Origin: Epichloe hybrida
Lineage: Eukaryota; Ascomycota; Sordariomycetes; Hypocreales; Clavicipitaceae
NCBI GenBank assembly: GCA_019022495.1
Contig: JAFEKR010000004.1
Location: 558,001 to 622,000, forward strand
Length of the DNA stretch: 64,000 nucleotides
Direction: 5' to 3'
A program made the position numbers and the translations under genes. Of the stretch, positions 36,546 through 47,990 are shown piece by piece. The first letter of the stretch is position 1. Every line of letters begins with the position of its first letter. The notes under the pieces are model-generated. The model was given only the letters and a program-made list of their open reading frames with translations. It was not told where the DNA came from and did not search any database.

Positions 36546-36554
36546 AAAGCTCTG

Positions 36555-37285
36555 TTAAGGAGGCAAAGCTCTTTGTGTTTATAAATAAATTACTTACTAA
36601 TAATAAGGATTTAAGCTTATAGATTAAATACGTGATTATAATTAGTAACGAGATAATGTAAGATAATAATACCTTTATTATAAAAGGTAATATTATTATG
36701 TATAGCTTAACAAAAAGTAAGAGAGTTACTTATAGCACGCTTACCTCTAAGTTATATAGCATGGTTTAAGGCGTAAATATTGCCTACGCGATTTCTATAA
36801 CCCTTCATTAGATCACGGATTAATTAAAGATACCTTAAATTCCTATGATTCTTTATACTAACTCTTTTTTATTATATAAATACCTTATAAAGCTAGGAAC
36901 CATAAAGGAGAAGAGACTAATAATTAATATTATAGCTCTTTATTAATTATATAAAAGGCATAAGATCTACAAAGTTAGATAGATTAATAGTAATAACAAT
37001 CTAGCGGATGTGATAATAAAAGCATTACTAAATTTATTACTTTCCTCTTTAATTAATTTAAATAAATTAATGATTTATATTAAAGAATAGGTAAAGAGAC
37101 CTATAATATTAAGGGACAGGAGCTTAGGTAAGGACTAATGGATTAATTTAATTAACTAATACTATAATAGCTAATTAAAGCAGCGGATTCCTATTAAGGG
37201 ATCCACTAGTGTACACTTTCCTTTAATCTAATTTTTATTACGTTTTTAAGCTCTTTAGCTATAAAGGAAAAAGAGAGACTACTAG
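36555..37285 (+). mobile_element. Copia C RNase H and 3' noncoding end
   Basis: Continues RT/RNase H after the hAT-like element (KSKRVTYSTLTSKLYS-like segment near 36,715-36,770) and then the RNase H end (36,900-37,060). A purine tract sits directly before the 3' LTR. Confidence 0.7.
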
Positions 37286-37545
37286 TATTAATTCCTTTGG
37301 ATTTTCATTGGTTTAATTATAGCTAAAGACTAGACTAATTGTGAGTCTGGCATGATGTATGTAATATAATTAGCTGCATTAATTCGCCACCCCCTCTTTT
37401 GCCCTATATATGGATTTCGCTTACTTTTCTAGTATCTAGACTTTCCCTCTCTTCTCCCTCTTTCCTAGCTAGCTAACTAACTATCATCGACTTCAATTAT
37501 ACGGGATTCCCCTATTACCTGCGCAGGACCTTGGTGTAACCAACA
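37286..37545 (+). repeat. Copia C 3' LTR (260 bp)
   Basis: Aligns with 21,094-21,353 from end to end and ends GTGTAACCAACA. Start is RIP-changed (TATTAATTCC). Confidence 0.8.
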
Positions 37546-37765
37546 TTAATAAAGAGTAAGTAAGTTACTTATAGCACGCTTACCTCTAAGTTATATAGTA
37601 TAGTTTAAGGCACGTATATTACCTACGTAATTTCTATGACTTTATATTAGATTACGGATTGATTAAAGATACCTTGGATCCCTACGATCTTCTGTACTAA
37701 CTCTTTTTTGTTATATAAATGCCTTATGAAGCTAGGAACTATAAACGAAAAAGAGAGACTACTAG
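37546..37765 (+). mobile_element. Outer Copia C-family element, resumed after the insertion
   Basis: Starts with TTAAT and AAAGAGTAAGTAAGTTAC, the continuation of the RNase H segment broken at 21,093. It has lost roughly 0.36 kb near 37,742 relative to the inner copy and then joins its own 3' LTR. Confidence 0.7.
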
Positions 37766-38024
37766 TGTCAAATCCTTTGGATCTTTATTAGTTTAATTGT
37801 AGCTAAAGACTAGACTAAATTATAAGTCTAGTGTAATATATATAATATAATTAGTTATATTAATTCGCTACCCTCTCTTTTACCTTACTTACGGATTTCG
37901 CTTACTTTTCTAGTATCTAGACTTTCTCTCTTTTCTCTCTCTTTCCTAGCTAGCTAACTATCTATTATTAACTTTAACATTATGGGATTATCTTACCTGC
38001 GTAGGCACCTTAGTGTAACTAACA
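37766..38024 (+). repeat. Outer Copia C-family 3' LTR (259 bp)
   Basis: Third copy of the family C LTR, starting TGTCAAATCCTTTGG and ending GTGTAACTAACA. Confidence 0.78.
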
Positions 38025-41000
38025 AATTTGCTATGTAAATTAAGGTATAAGATTAAGTTTAAAGCTATTAAGAAGCTAACTAAGGTTTACTAGTAGTGCT
38101 AATTACACGCAGATAGCTTATATTAATTTAAATTCACTCTTTAGAATAAATATGCTTATAATTATAAAATTATTATAGATATTATATATATTAATAGTAA
38201 CTACCTTATTCTATAAGTTATTAATATAGCTATATTCTTTAATATAGCTAGATTTATTAAGAATATCTCTATAAAGACCACGTAGGAAGTACTCTATCTT
38301 TACTAAATTAATATCTATCTAGGCCCCCTAGATATAATTATTATAAATACTAGAATAACCTTTAGAGGTAAGGAATTTAAGTAGCTTATATTATAAATAG
38401 TAATTAAGATTAAAGATATCCCTATTAAGGCTTACTATAGTATTAGTAAGGTTAAGTAATATTATAGGCTACTCTAAAAAGCCTATAATATTATTAGATA
38501 AGAATACCTAATAACACTAGAGCTTATAGTATTATAAATAGTAGTTAAAGCTATAAATAACACTATAGAATTAAATAGTCTTATACTAATAGTCCTTGTT
38601 TTTAGCGTATATTCTTATATAGTTAAGAAATTACCTCTATTACTAAATATTATATAATAAGCCCTTATAATCTAACTATTAATAAAGGAAGTTAAGCAAA
38701 TTTATACCTAGTAAAAGATTAATAATACCCTTACTATAAGGAATAGTCCTAATACCTTTATAATAGTTAACCTCTTACTAGGATTACTTATATATATATA
38801 GTATAAAGGTAAAGGATAAAGAGGCCCTTATAAGCTATTAGCTATAGAAAGTAAAACCTATACTCTTAAGCTTCCTTGAGGCCTTAAAGCCTTTAGATTA
38901 ATATCTATTAAGCCTTTTTATAAAGATCCTAATAAAAAAAGACCTCCTAAGAGTATAAAGGACTAAGATACCTCCCTATAACTTATAGCTACCTCTTCTA
39001 TTAATCCCCTAAAGTAAGGACCTAAAAGACCTTAAAAGAACTCTCTTATTATTATATCTAATATTAATTATATAGATTAAATAAAAGATAAGACTAATAT
39101 CTTTCTATTAGCTAAGGAAAGCTTTAATCTTAAGCTTATAATCTAATTATATAAGGAAGGAATTATTAAGACCCCTAGTAAACCCTTTAAGCTATTTACT
39201 AAAGCTAAAATTAATACTCTAATTAAATAAGGTATATTTAAGTTTATTAAGTATAATAAAAAAGAGTATAGTAAAGTTTAAATCTTTAATTCTTATATTA
39301 TTAATAAGGTAAAGGGTAAGATAATAGATTTATATAAGAAGTTAAGGCTTATAATCTAAGGTTATAGTAATAAAAAGAAGCTAGTAATCCTTATATAGGC
39401 TCTAATAATCTAATAAGCTAGCTAGCGATTAATTCTTATAATAACACCTACGTTATTATTACTAGGCCTTATTCTCTAGCTTTATAACATTATATAGGCT
39501 TATATTGTGTGCTGTAAGATGCGCGCCCAAAAACGCGATCACGATGGCAAGTGCTAGGGCTTAGGGATAGGAATATTATAACAAGGGATAATAATATTAG
39601 TTATCCAGGCAATAGGATTATTTAATTTATAAAGGGACTACTTATAAATAGATTCTTTAATAGTAATCTATATACCTTATAAGATTCTTAAGATTACCCT
39701 AAGTTTACTTTACCTAAGATTATACTTATATTTACTATAAGATAAATTAAGAAAATACCCTTCTTTATTTATTTAAGATATTACTTCTAATCTAATAGAC
39801 TATTTAATCTAGGATATCTCTGCATAACAAGATAGTCCTAGCTGTTATTATGATTAATATTGTCAAGTTAATTAACCCCTTTGTTATATATAGGCTCTAG
39901 AGCTACTTACGATCGTGGGCTAGCATCGTGTCTTTTAGGGTGTTGTTTTCCGCTTGACAAAATATATAAGTATAAACGCTTCTTAGTTATATAATTCTAG
40001 CCTAAATCCCTATCTAAATCTATTACCTATACCTTATAAGTATAATAATATAAGTAATTAAGCCTCTATATAGTATTATAGAAGCTAGCACCTACTAGTA
40101 AGTAATATATTATTATTACTATAAAGAAATACTTTAGATAATAACTTTTATATTTAACTTATACTTACTTATAATAATAAAGAAAAACCTAACCTTTATA
40201 TATATAAGGATATAAACTAATAATATAATTAAACTATTTAACTATAAGTTTTCTTAATAAGAGAAAGATTATTTAAAAGCTACTTCTTTTATTACTAAAC
40301 TAAAGTAAATCCTTTCTATAAGGAACTTACTAACCTTTAATAGTAGTATTATTACTCTTAAAGATAATATAATAATATTATAATAGAAAGGCTAGAGTAA
40401 AAAACTTTAATTAATCCTATAAATTAATTTAAAATAAGTATATATAAAATAATAAGCTTAAGGTATATATATTACCTTAATTTACTAACCTAAAGCCTAT
40501 TTTAATCTCTTTATTACTATATAATACTAAGACTTATTATCTTAAGATATAAAAAGCCTAAACTAATAAATTTAATAGTAAATTAATAATCTAAATAAAG
40601 GATTAAGGTTTATACTATTTAATCTTAAGAAAGTAAAGCTTTTTATATTTATAAATAGATTATTTACTAATAACTAAGACCTTACTTCCTAGCTAAGATA
40701 TATACTTATTCTAGCTAGTAAAGTCTAAAAGGAAAGCACCTTTATAATCTAAGGAAATATTATATACTATAGCTTTACTAAAAGTAAAAGAGTTATAAGA
40801 AGTATACTTATCTCTAAGATTTATAGTATAGTTACTAGTGCTAATATAGCTTATATAACACTAATAATACTTAGGTTAATTACTTATTAATTAAACCTCC
40901 TTATAATTCCTATTATTATCTATACTAATTTATACTCCCTATATAAATACCTTATTAGGCTTAGTACTATAAAAAAGAAGTGCCTTATAATTAATATTAT

Positions 41001-41215
41001 AGCTCTTTATTAATTATATAACAATAAGAGATCTATAAGATTAGATAGATTAATAGGAATAATGACCTTACTAATATATTTATAAAGGCATTACTAAATA
41101 AGGTATTTAAGAGGTTTATTATAAGCAATAAAGCAACTATTAGGATAGAATAATAAGTTATATAATTATAACTCTTATATTATAATAAAGTTGAAGGTAT
41201 TAAGATTAGGCCTAC
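38025..41215 (+). mobile_element. Copia family B relic (integrase to RNase H), split by a 456-bp insertion
   Basis: Integrase pieces are legible at 38,130-38,480 (FTLQNKYAYNYKIII). The segment from 38,766 on is a mutated copy of 1-1384 plus 8504-9103, without the Copia A insertion. A less mutated 456-bp insertion sits at 39,506-39,961. Dense stops; no gene. Confidence 0.78.
39506..39961 (-). mobile_element. Inserted sequence, probable solo LTR, only partly RIP-mutated
   Basis: Interrupts the Copia B relic in the stretch that reads uninterrupted at about 740 in the left copy. It begins TGTGTGCTGTAAGATGCGCG and ends CCGCTTGACAAA. A 4-bp ATAT repeat can be seen on both sides. Its right end resembles the right end of 44,226-44,615 (TTTTAGGGTG...GACAAA), so the two may be related LTRs. 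Confidence 0.55.
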
Positions 41216-41682
41216 TTATCCTTTATATAAGCTTATAGATTAATTATTATTCTTTATTACCCCCCCTTATTCTTTTCTTATAATATTATTTATAATTATT
41301 TAGTCTTACTTAGTCCTTAATTCCCCTTTAATTATATTATTAATATTAGCTATTAATAGTTATATTAAAAAGAGAGAGTTTCTAGTATTAGAATAAGCAT
41401 AATATTAATAAGGCTATGTGCCTTTAATTAGCTAGGCACGTTATATTATAAACTTATATATCTAGCCTAACTACGCTATAATTAGTATTAGTATATATAG
41501 CCTCTTTACTAATAGCCTTAATTAAGGCCCCTTTTCCTATAATAAATAGTATACTCTCTTTACTTTTATTTAATTTCTCTTTTACTTACTTAAATAAACT
41601 AGAATATATAATAATTATGTATACTTTAGTCTATCCTAAAAAACCCTACGCGTAGGTTAATGGTATCTTGTAGATCCTATAC
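41216..41682 (+). repeat. Copia B LTR, right copy
   Basis: Mutated relative of 9104-9592, starting TATTAAGATTAGG and ending near TTGTAGATCCTATAC. Confidence 0.7.
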
Positions 41683-41905
41683 AAATATAGTAATTATTAT
41701 GTGGCTAGGAATATGACCCCTTGAGACCTCTCTCACAAGACCTCGGATCTATCGGATCCGTTAAGACCTCTCACAAGACCTTGGATCTGTCGGATTGTCG
41801 GATCAATTCAACCTGTCAGGTAGGGGTGTAGATAGATAATGAAAAGTGTTCGATTTGATTAATTTGAGGTGCAGACAGTAGCTAACTTTTATACCTAAAA
41901 GGTAC
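41683..41905. other. Less mutated spacer with an internal direct repeat
   Basis: Normal base composition for about 200 bp. It holds two imperfect copies of a 30-bp unit built on GACCTCTCACAAGACCT and GGATCTATCGG (about 41,724-41,800). No gene seen; perhaps a fragment of an LTR. Confidence 0.45.
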
Positions 41906-44225
41906 ATAGTATACTATAGTAATAACTAGTCTAAGGAGGTACTTCTAATATATTTATCTTTACTAATATCTTATAATAAGTTTTATCCTAGTTAAAGTAT
42001 AATTTATACTTATATATTTAATACTTTAGGAAGCTTTTCCTAATATACTCCCTATAGCTAATAATCTAAGGTATAGGAAAAGATTATAAATAATCTTTAG
42101 TATTATAATTAAGTAAGAATCTCCCTTAGGCTAATTTTATAGTAAAAATCCCTATATATTAAACCTAATAAAGTCTTTATAAAGCTATTTATAAGTATCT
42201 TAAAGGTTTTTATTTAATTTACCTTAATATTACCTATTATATATTACTCTTAAATCTATATTTAATTTATATTAAGGTACTTAAGGCTAGTTTAAAGCTT
42301 TTTTTCTATATATTTAGTAATCTAGATTATTTACTTATTATTATACTAAATAATTAAGAGTAATAGTATATATATATTAATATTATAAAGTAGCTTACTA
42401 AAAGAGATATACTTTTTTATATTATAATTTAAGGTAAAGAGCTTTACTTTTATACTTAAAGTTATTATATAATATTACCTTCTAGACTTCTAATTAATTA
42501 TAATACTATATATAATAAAGATATAGCCTTATATTAACTTCTAAGTCTTAGAATTATTACTAAGTAAAGTATTTATACTAGAAAATAATATATTAAAGCT
42601 ATTTATATTTAAATATTATAAGTAAAGCTTCTTTATATTCTAAGTATATAATAAAGTACCTTATACTAGCTTAATATACTTTATTAATAGATTTATTATA
42701 AAAAAGGCTAGCTTTAAAGCTATAAATACTATATTAGGTTTTTTAATAATATAAAGGTATACTAAAGAGCTTATAATTACTTTATAGTAGCTAATTTTTT
42801 TATCTAAAGCTTTATTATTATTTAAGTAAATTATAGCTATTAGAAAAGAAGCTATAATTAAGCTCTTTAACTTATTATTAATAATATTAGAAATAAACTT
42901 CTAAGTAATCTTTTAATATATAATTCCTATAATAATTATATCTCTTTAGTTTTATAATTCCTAATAATTTTAATACCTAGAAATTACTTTAATTTACCTT
43001 AGTCCTTAATATCTAGGCTATTTATTAATTACTTATATAATTCTTTAAATTTTACTTTAGATTTATTAGGGTATACCACTATAATATTATTTATATAAAA
43101 AATAGGATAAAATTATTCTTTATAAAGATATATAAGTTTTCTTTTCTTTAGATAAAGCTAAGCTTTAAAAGAAATCTTATTAAATAAAGAAACTATTATT
43201 AAGGAGCTTTCTATAGCTTATATAATATTTTCTAGAGATAACCTTTTATATTTATACTTTCTAAAAACTTATAAAAAATAAGTTCTTTAAGTTTTATATA
43301 TAAAAAGGTATTTTAAATATTATATTATTAAGTATTAAAATTATTAGTATAGTAAATTATAAGTAGTATTTATAAAGATTAAGAAGTAAGTATTATAATA
43401 TAGTTATTAAGATTATTCTTTAGTTATTAATTACCTTATATTACTATTTAAGCCTTAAACTTTATAATTATACTTTTTTTATTAGTTTTATATTTAAAAA
43501 CCTAGCTAAGGTTAATAATTTTCTTACACTTATTAGGATTAATTAGTTCCTTAGGTATATTCTTCTAGTAGTTTAGTAATAAAAGCTTTAAAAGCTTTTT
43601 TATAATTACTTTCTTTTAGTAATTATAATATAGTAATACTATTACTTAGTAATAATAAGTAAGTTCTAGAGGTATATCTTTAATTTATAAATTATACTAA
43701 GTTCCTTAGAAAGCTATAAAGAAAGTAAAAGAAAACTATACTTACTTAGCTTTTCTTAAATTCTTTTATTAATATTTTCTAGTTATAATATTATTTAAAT
43801 TAATACTATTATTATAAGAACTATAATTCTTTATAGTCTTACTACTCTTAGTAGTAATTTTACTAGTCTCTATGGTAGTTTTTATATATTTAGCTATTAT
43901 ATTACTTATAAATTTATTAATCTTATAAAATAGTATATTATTACCTTATACCTAAAGCTTTATATTCTTTATAGTAACTAGTACCTTATAAGAAAAGTTA
44001 GAAAGGGTTAAAAAAGTACTAATATAGCTACTTTCTTACTCTAATATATAAGGTAGTATTTTTACTTTAAACTAGTTATTTTCTTACTTTATAACTAAGG
44101 GCTAAAAGTTATAATTCTCCTCTTTTAAGTCTATTTCTATAAGGTCTTAACTAATTTCTTTATTAAGGTTTTTAGCTTTAAGCTCTTTAAGTAATTTAAT
44201 TATTAATATCTTCTCTTTTTAGGCA
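41906..44225 (-). mobile_element. Copia relic on the minus strand, extremely AT-rich
   Basis: The minus strand near 42,960-43,100 reads as mutated Copia RT with the YxDD-type region followed by a GKLKxFLGIKII-like segment. Everything else is stops. Outer limits are approximate. Confidence 0.6.
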
Positions 44226-44615
44226 CTCTTCCTAACACAACCACATTGGATCCGGCCTAGCCCCTGACCCCCTAGCTAGATAAAAGCCCTAGATTCCCTC
44301 CCTTTTCATAGAAAATCAACTCTCCCTTTGATGCCTTTGGCTTGGATTATTCAAATCGTGTTTTTACCTATGCTTTGCTTCGGCTAATATTGGATAGCTT
44401 CGGCTGATATTAGATTGATAAGATGACCTAATATTGGAAAGAGACTTCGCAGCTTGGATCCTCGCGATGGATCGCAAATATCGCAGACCTAGATCCTAAT
44501 ATCTAGGTTCAATTGCTAATATCGTCATTTTCGTCATTTTCATTAGCATCATCGTTATTATCGTTAGATCCCTCTTTTCCGTTGTTTTAGGGTGGTTGTT
44601 TTGCCCCGACAAATT
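44226..44615 (-). repeat. Unmutated LTR-like sequence
   Basis: About 390 bp of normal composition between two AT-rich stretches. On the minus strand it begins TTTGTCGGGGCAAAACAACC, typical of an LTR start. Internal short repeats (CTTCGGCTAATATTGGAT and CTTCGGCTGATATTAGAT, 44,375-44,430). The left limit is uncertain and no target duplication was found. Confidence 0.5.
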
Positions 44616-44958
44616 ATATAGTGTATTAAGGCTAGTAAGTCAATATAGTAAATCCTAATAAGTAAATTAGTAAGAAAATAAATTATTAGTATAAAAAGTG
44701 TAATATAGTATTTTATTTAAAGGAAAACTACTAGTATAACTATTATAAGCTAATTTATATATAGATTTATATACTTCTTATGCACTTTTATTTAATTAGA
44801 TACAGACCCTAGTTAAGGTGACTCCACAAGGCTTATAACGTCCAAGGAAATAAATAAGGCCTTATATTATATATATTTAATCATAATGAAAATACTATAA
44901 GGGTATCGGGATAAACTATCCTAGGCTTAACTAGTTTTATGACACCCCCTAGCCTAAC
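44616..44958. other. AT-rich spacer at the edge of the transposon block
   Basis: No gene. At 44,792-44,832 it holds a stretch of about 40 bp (GATACAGACCCTAG and TGACTCCACAAGG) found again in the small inverted-repeat element at 57,688-57,868. Confidence 0.6.
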
Positions 44959-45645
44959 CTAAAGACACAAGCGTTCATCGAATAGACAATCGTAAAGCGC
45001 ACTATCATGGTATGACCAGCCAGGCACGCCGCCATCAATAGCTAACCGTTCGAAGTTGGCCGGGCCTCTCGTGAGAGATTCGTGTGTATCCTTTACGGCA
45101 ACAGACACGCGCGCAAACCAGAACCGACTGCTCAAGTATTTGATAAACAAAGTAGAGATGCACGACTCATGGCGATCTAGACGCCAAACTACACGGTATC
45201 TCATCGCTTCGTGCCGTCCTTGTGTCTGCTAGCGACGCAGATGACCTCACACAGAAGCGCAGCCACTTCTCGACATCGGATCTGGCACGGATTGGTGAAG
45301 ACAAATTCGACGACGGCTCTGGGTGCCCTGACCGGTCACTCCTCTCCTTTACTCGGACGTGCCAGCACGGCTTGGCCGGGGCAGCGGGCAGGACTCCAGG
45401 TAGAAATAGGCTGCCCAACGTCAGCAAAAAGCGTGTTGTGTCTCAAGGCGTGCTTCGCCCAAATCTGCTTGCCAGCTGCGCCTTCGATTGGGGGCTTCTG
45501 CACTCGTCGGCAGAGCTTGTCGGGGTCTGGTGCCTTGGCTGCGACCGCGTTGTCTCTGTAGCAGATTCTTCGAGATTCGACCACCGCGAGTCTTGCGAGA
45601 AGCGTCGTTCGCTAGTCGACGTGACGGTGCCGTGTCTGCAGTCCG
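44959..45645. other. Intergenic, downstream of the 483-aa gene
   Basis: Base composition rises sharply here. Several overlapping frames of 80-200 codons are open on both strands, but they show no family resemblance and overlap each other, as is usual in GC-rich sequence. I see nothing to annotate. Confidence 0.5.
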
Positions 45646-47151
45646 CTATGAGGCTGGAGGATCGGCTACGCCCAGCTCTGACTCTAGCTTGGCCACCGGG
45701 GATTTGTTCAACTCGGTCTCGATTAGAGGAACCTGCTCTAGAATCCACTGCAGTAGAATTTCTTGGCGGTATACGTCGTCCTTCGCGATTCGATAGTCCT
45801 TTATTCCGTCGACAAACCCGTCGATGAGATCAGCCCGTCTCTTCGTGGCCTCCCAGGACTCGTTTGCTGCAACCATCCTGGAGTGTGCCTTTGCCAATCT
45901 CCGCTTGCGCTCCGATGTGCTGAGTCTGCTGCGTCCATGCTTGGCTTTCTCTGACTCCACTAAAAGTGCTTCGGCTGTTTTCCTGGCGAACTGGCGAGCA
46001 TTGTATGCCGCGCTCCATTCACGCTGACATTGGAGCGCAGATTCTTCAGTCAATAGATAACGCTCCGTCTCCGAGGGTTGCAACACCCCGGAGTCCACGA
46101 GCTTCGTCCAGTCTTCGTCGTGCTGAGGCTGCAGATGCGTGACAGCACGGATGTATCGATCGTACCACGCATACTCGTAGTTAAGGTACTCGATCCAAGT
46201 CGTCAGCTTGTCTTGTCGTTTCGGATCTTCCTCGAGCTTGAATGTCCGCGTGAATCCGTGCAGTGCCAGGCGGCGCTTCACCCTCTCGACGTACGCGCGG
46301 AAATAATCGTCGTCGCCGTCGGGCGCCGCTGGCTTCGGCTCCTCCATCCGCCAAAGATGCGGGTAATCCCGTCTGCGCTGATCTTGTTTGTCCTTCCAAA
46401 GTGGCCTGAGGTGTGAGGGGTTGGTTGCGAGCGCAGCCAGCTCTTCCATCTCGTTTTCGGTAGTTGCCATGCGCTTCTCCTTCTCGACAAATGCGAGATA
46501 GTCTCTGTCGGCGTTGTAGATGCCCCTGTTGACCAGCTGCCATACGCGGAAGTCTTCCCACCGGCTCAATTGTCGATCGAACACTTCCCAACTAGGCACA
46601 CTAGCGTCCGGATAGCTCCCTTGCCATGACCGCAGCAACCCACGATACGCCTGGGGGTTCTCGGAGACCTTCTCGAGAAGAGCGATCGGGTAGCAGGGTC
46701 GTCCACCATCGTTGACCAGTGCAGCATGGTACAGCCTCTCCACCTCCCGGTACTCGTCTAAACCGGGCGGCGTTTGAGTTCGACATCGAATATAGCGGGG
46801 CGGTGTAGATTCGGGCTTGTGCGATGCATCGTCTGTTGCTTCCAGCAATCGTGCTGTGACTTGGTCAAGATCGATACTATGGGACCGCGCGGTATCGGCA
46901 GCTTTCCGCGCTCCGAACCTGTTCAGCTATTAGCAGTGGCGGGCAAGGCACCACTGGGCATCAAGTACTTGCTTCAATCGCTCAGCGAGCCTCTCTCGCT
47001 GATCCCTTGGCAGCGCGTCCCAGCCGGCCGGGTCGAGGTCAAACCCGCCATCGGGACGGCGGTTTTGCGTCATGTATTGAACAAGCTCTGCATCGCTAAA
47101 GGCAAGGACATCGTAAGCGGATGCTTCTTGTGTGAGTTCGAAGGAGACCAT
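45646..47151 (-). CDS. Hypothetical fungal protein, 483 aa
   Basis: Function unknown. The protein is predicted from two exons: 47,151-46,973 and 46,918-45,646. The ATG at 47,151 opens MVSFELTQEA. The long second exon has no ATG near its start, and the same frame continues upstream, with TAA TAG between the exons, so an intron is required. The best intron is 54 nt with a GC donor (GCAAGT) and CAG acceptor and a GCTAATA branch site; it removes both stops and keeps the frame. The protein is hydrophilic, acidic at the start, rich in charged residues and aromatic pairs (EYLNYEYAWYDRYIRAV about 300), with a likely coiled coil in the last third. No signal peptide, membrane segment or catalytic motif is visible. 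It reads like a conserved fungal protein of unknown role. It is the gene closest to the transposon block, with AA11 upstream on the same strand. Confidence 0.78.
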
Positions 47152-47990
47152 GTTGTTGTCACGAAAAGCAAAAGAAAGGCGTCTTTTGATTGCTCGCCTC
47201 TATGTATCCCTTTGTTTAGCGACACCGAAAAGGGTTATCTCCCTAACGAGCGGCACGTCGCCGTTCACGCTTTCCGTCTTGTGGATTCAAAAGAAGCTGC
47301 GCGAGCCGCTTTGGAGCGTGCTTCACAAGCATTACACACAAAAAAGTGCCGTGGCAACACAACCACTCACTCCGAAGTCGTCCGTTGCATTGTCAAGGGT
47401 AAAGTACCCGACCCGGTTTTGGAGCCTAACATCGCAGATAAACCTGACAGAGACATGATGCAGAGCACGAATTGTCTCAGATGAATCTGCCGTGAAGAAA
47501 GCCACGTGACCTCGCGCTTGCTTGCGCGGATCATCGGGGCTGCCATCCACTCGACCAATCGCGTGGGGTTCCTGTGACCCCGGCAACAATAAACCCCTTC
47601 ATTACGGACGTGCATGCAGACGAGTAAGTCAATTAATTGCATTAATTCTTTTTTTTTTCCTGGAAATCCATCTTGAATGACTTTCTTGTACAAGTATCTA
47701 GTCAGTTGGCCAACCGTGGCCATGGATTGACTAGTTGAACTGGTGTTGTATTGACTCATCGTGGTACGTAGGTAACCTTTGTACGCGAAACTGCAGACAA
47801 TATTCCCCAGTAAAGCCAGCGTTCTATTGCGACGCACCGCATCTAAACGATGATCGAGACACCAATATCTATATATATATCTATACAAGAAGTAGAAATG
47901 TGCTACAGCAAGCTTTGCACATGAAATGCGGTGAAAAGGACCCCTGCTGCCCAGACTCGTACAATGAATGCCTGTGAGCCAAGCAGCCAC
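47152..47990. other. Intergenic between the AA11 gene and the 483-aa gene
   Basis: About 840 bp. It should hold the AA11 3' UTR and the promoter of the 483-aa gene. A T-rich run lies at 47,649-47,659 and a TATATATATAT stretch at about 47,868-47,880. Open frames here (such as 207 codons on the minus strand) have no recognisable content. Confidence 0.5.

Larger units (their letters stand above)
34399..36554 (+). mobile_element. hAT-like non-autonomous, satellite-rich element, copy 2
   Basis: A 2,156-bp element with terminal inverted repeats CAGAGCTTTG (left CAGAGCTTTGCATGTAG, right end ACAAAGCTCTG) and an exact 8-bp target duplication TTAAGGAG (34,391-34,398 and 36,555-36,562). An 8-bp duplication with CAGAG-type ends is characteristic of hAT transposons. 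Both ends hold arrays of GTAGTGTAGT-type repeats. The interior has 100-bp tandem units and a 10-bp array. No transposase frame is visible, so it would have depended on a transposase from elsewhere. Confidence 0.85.
21094..37545 (+). mobile_element. Copia family C element with nested Gypsy and hAT-like insertions
   Basis: Plus-strand element bounded by 260-bp LTRs (21,094-21,353 and 37,286-37,545). Flanks are TTGAT and TTAAT, a 5-bp duplication with one G-to-A change. Its own sequence is about 6.9 kb once the 7.4-kb Gypsy element and the 2.2-kb hAT-like element are removed. The coding order is gag, integrase, RT, RNase H. A purine tract (AAAGGAAAAAGAGAGA, about 37,264-37,279) lies just before the 3' LTR. 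Confidence 0.78.

Noticed and set aside
45222..45827. 201-codon frame on the plus strand
   Set aside because: Overlaps the 483-aa gene in antisense and downstream sequence; no family features, one of several overlapping GC-rich frames.
46774..47484. 236-codon frame on the plus strand
   Set aside because: Antisense to both exons of the 483-aa gene, which has better coding character and splice logic.
47367..47990. 207-codon frame on the minus strand between the 483-aa and AA11 genes
   Set aside because: No recognisable content; lies in the expected 3' UTR and promoter, with biased composition.
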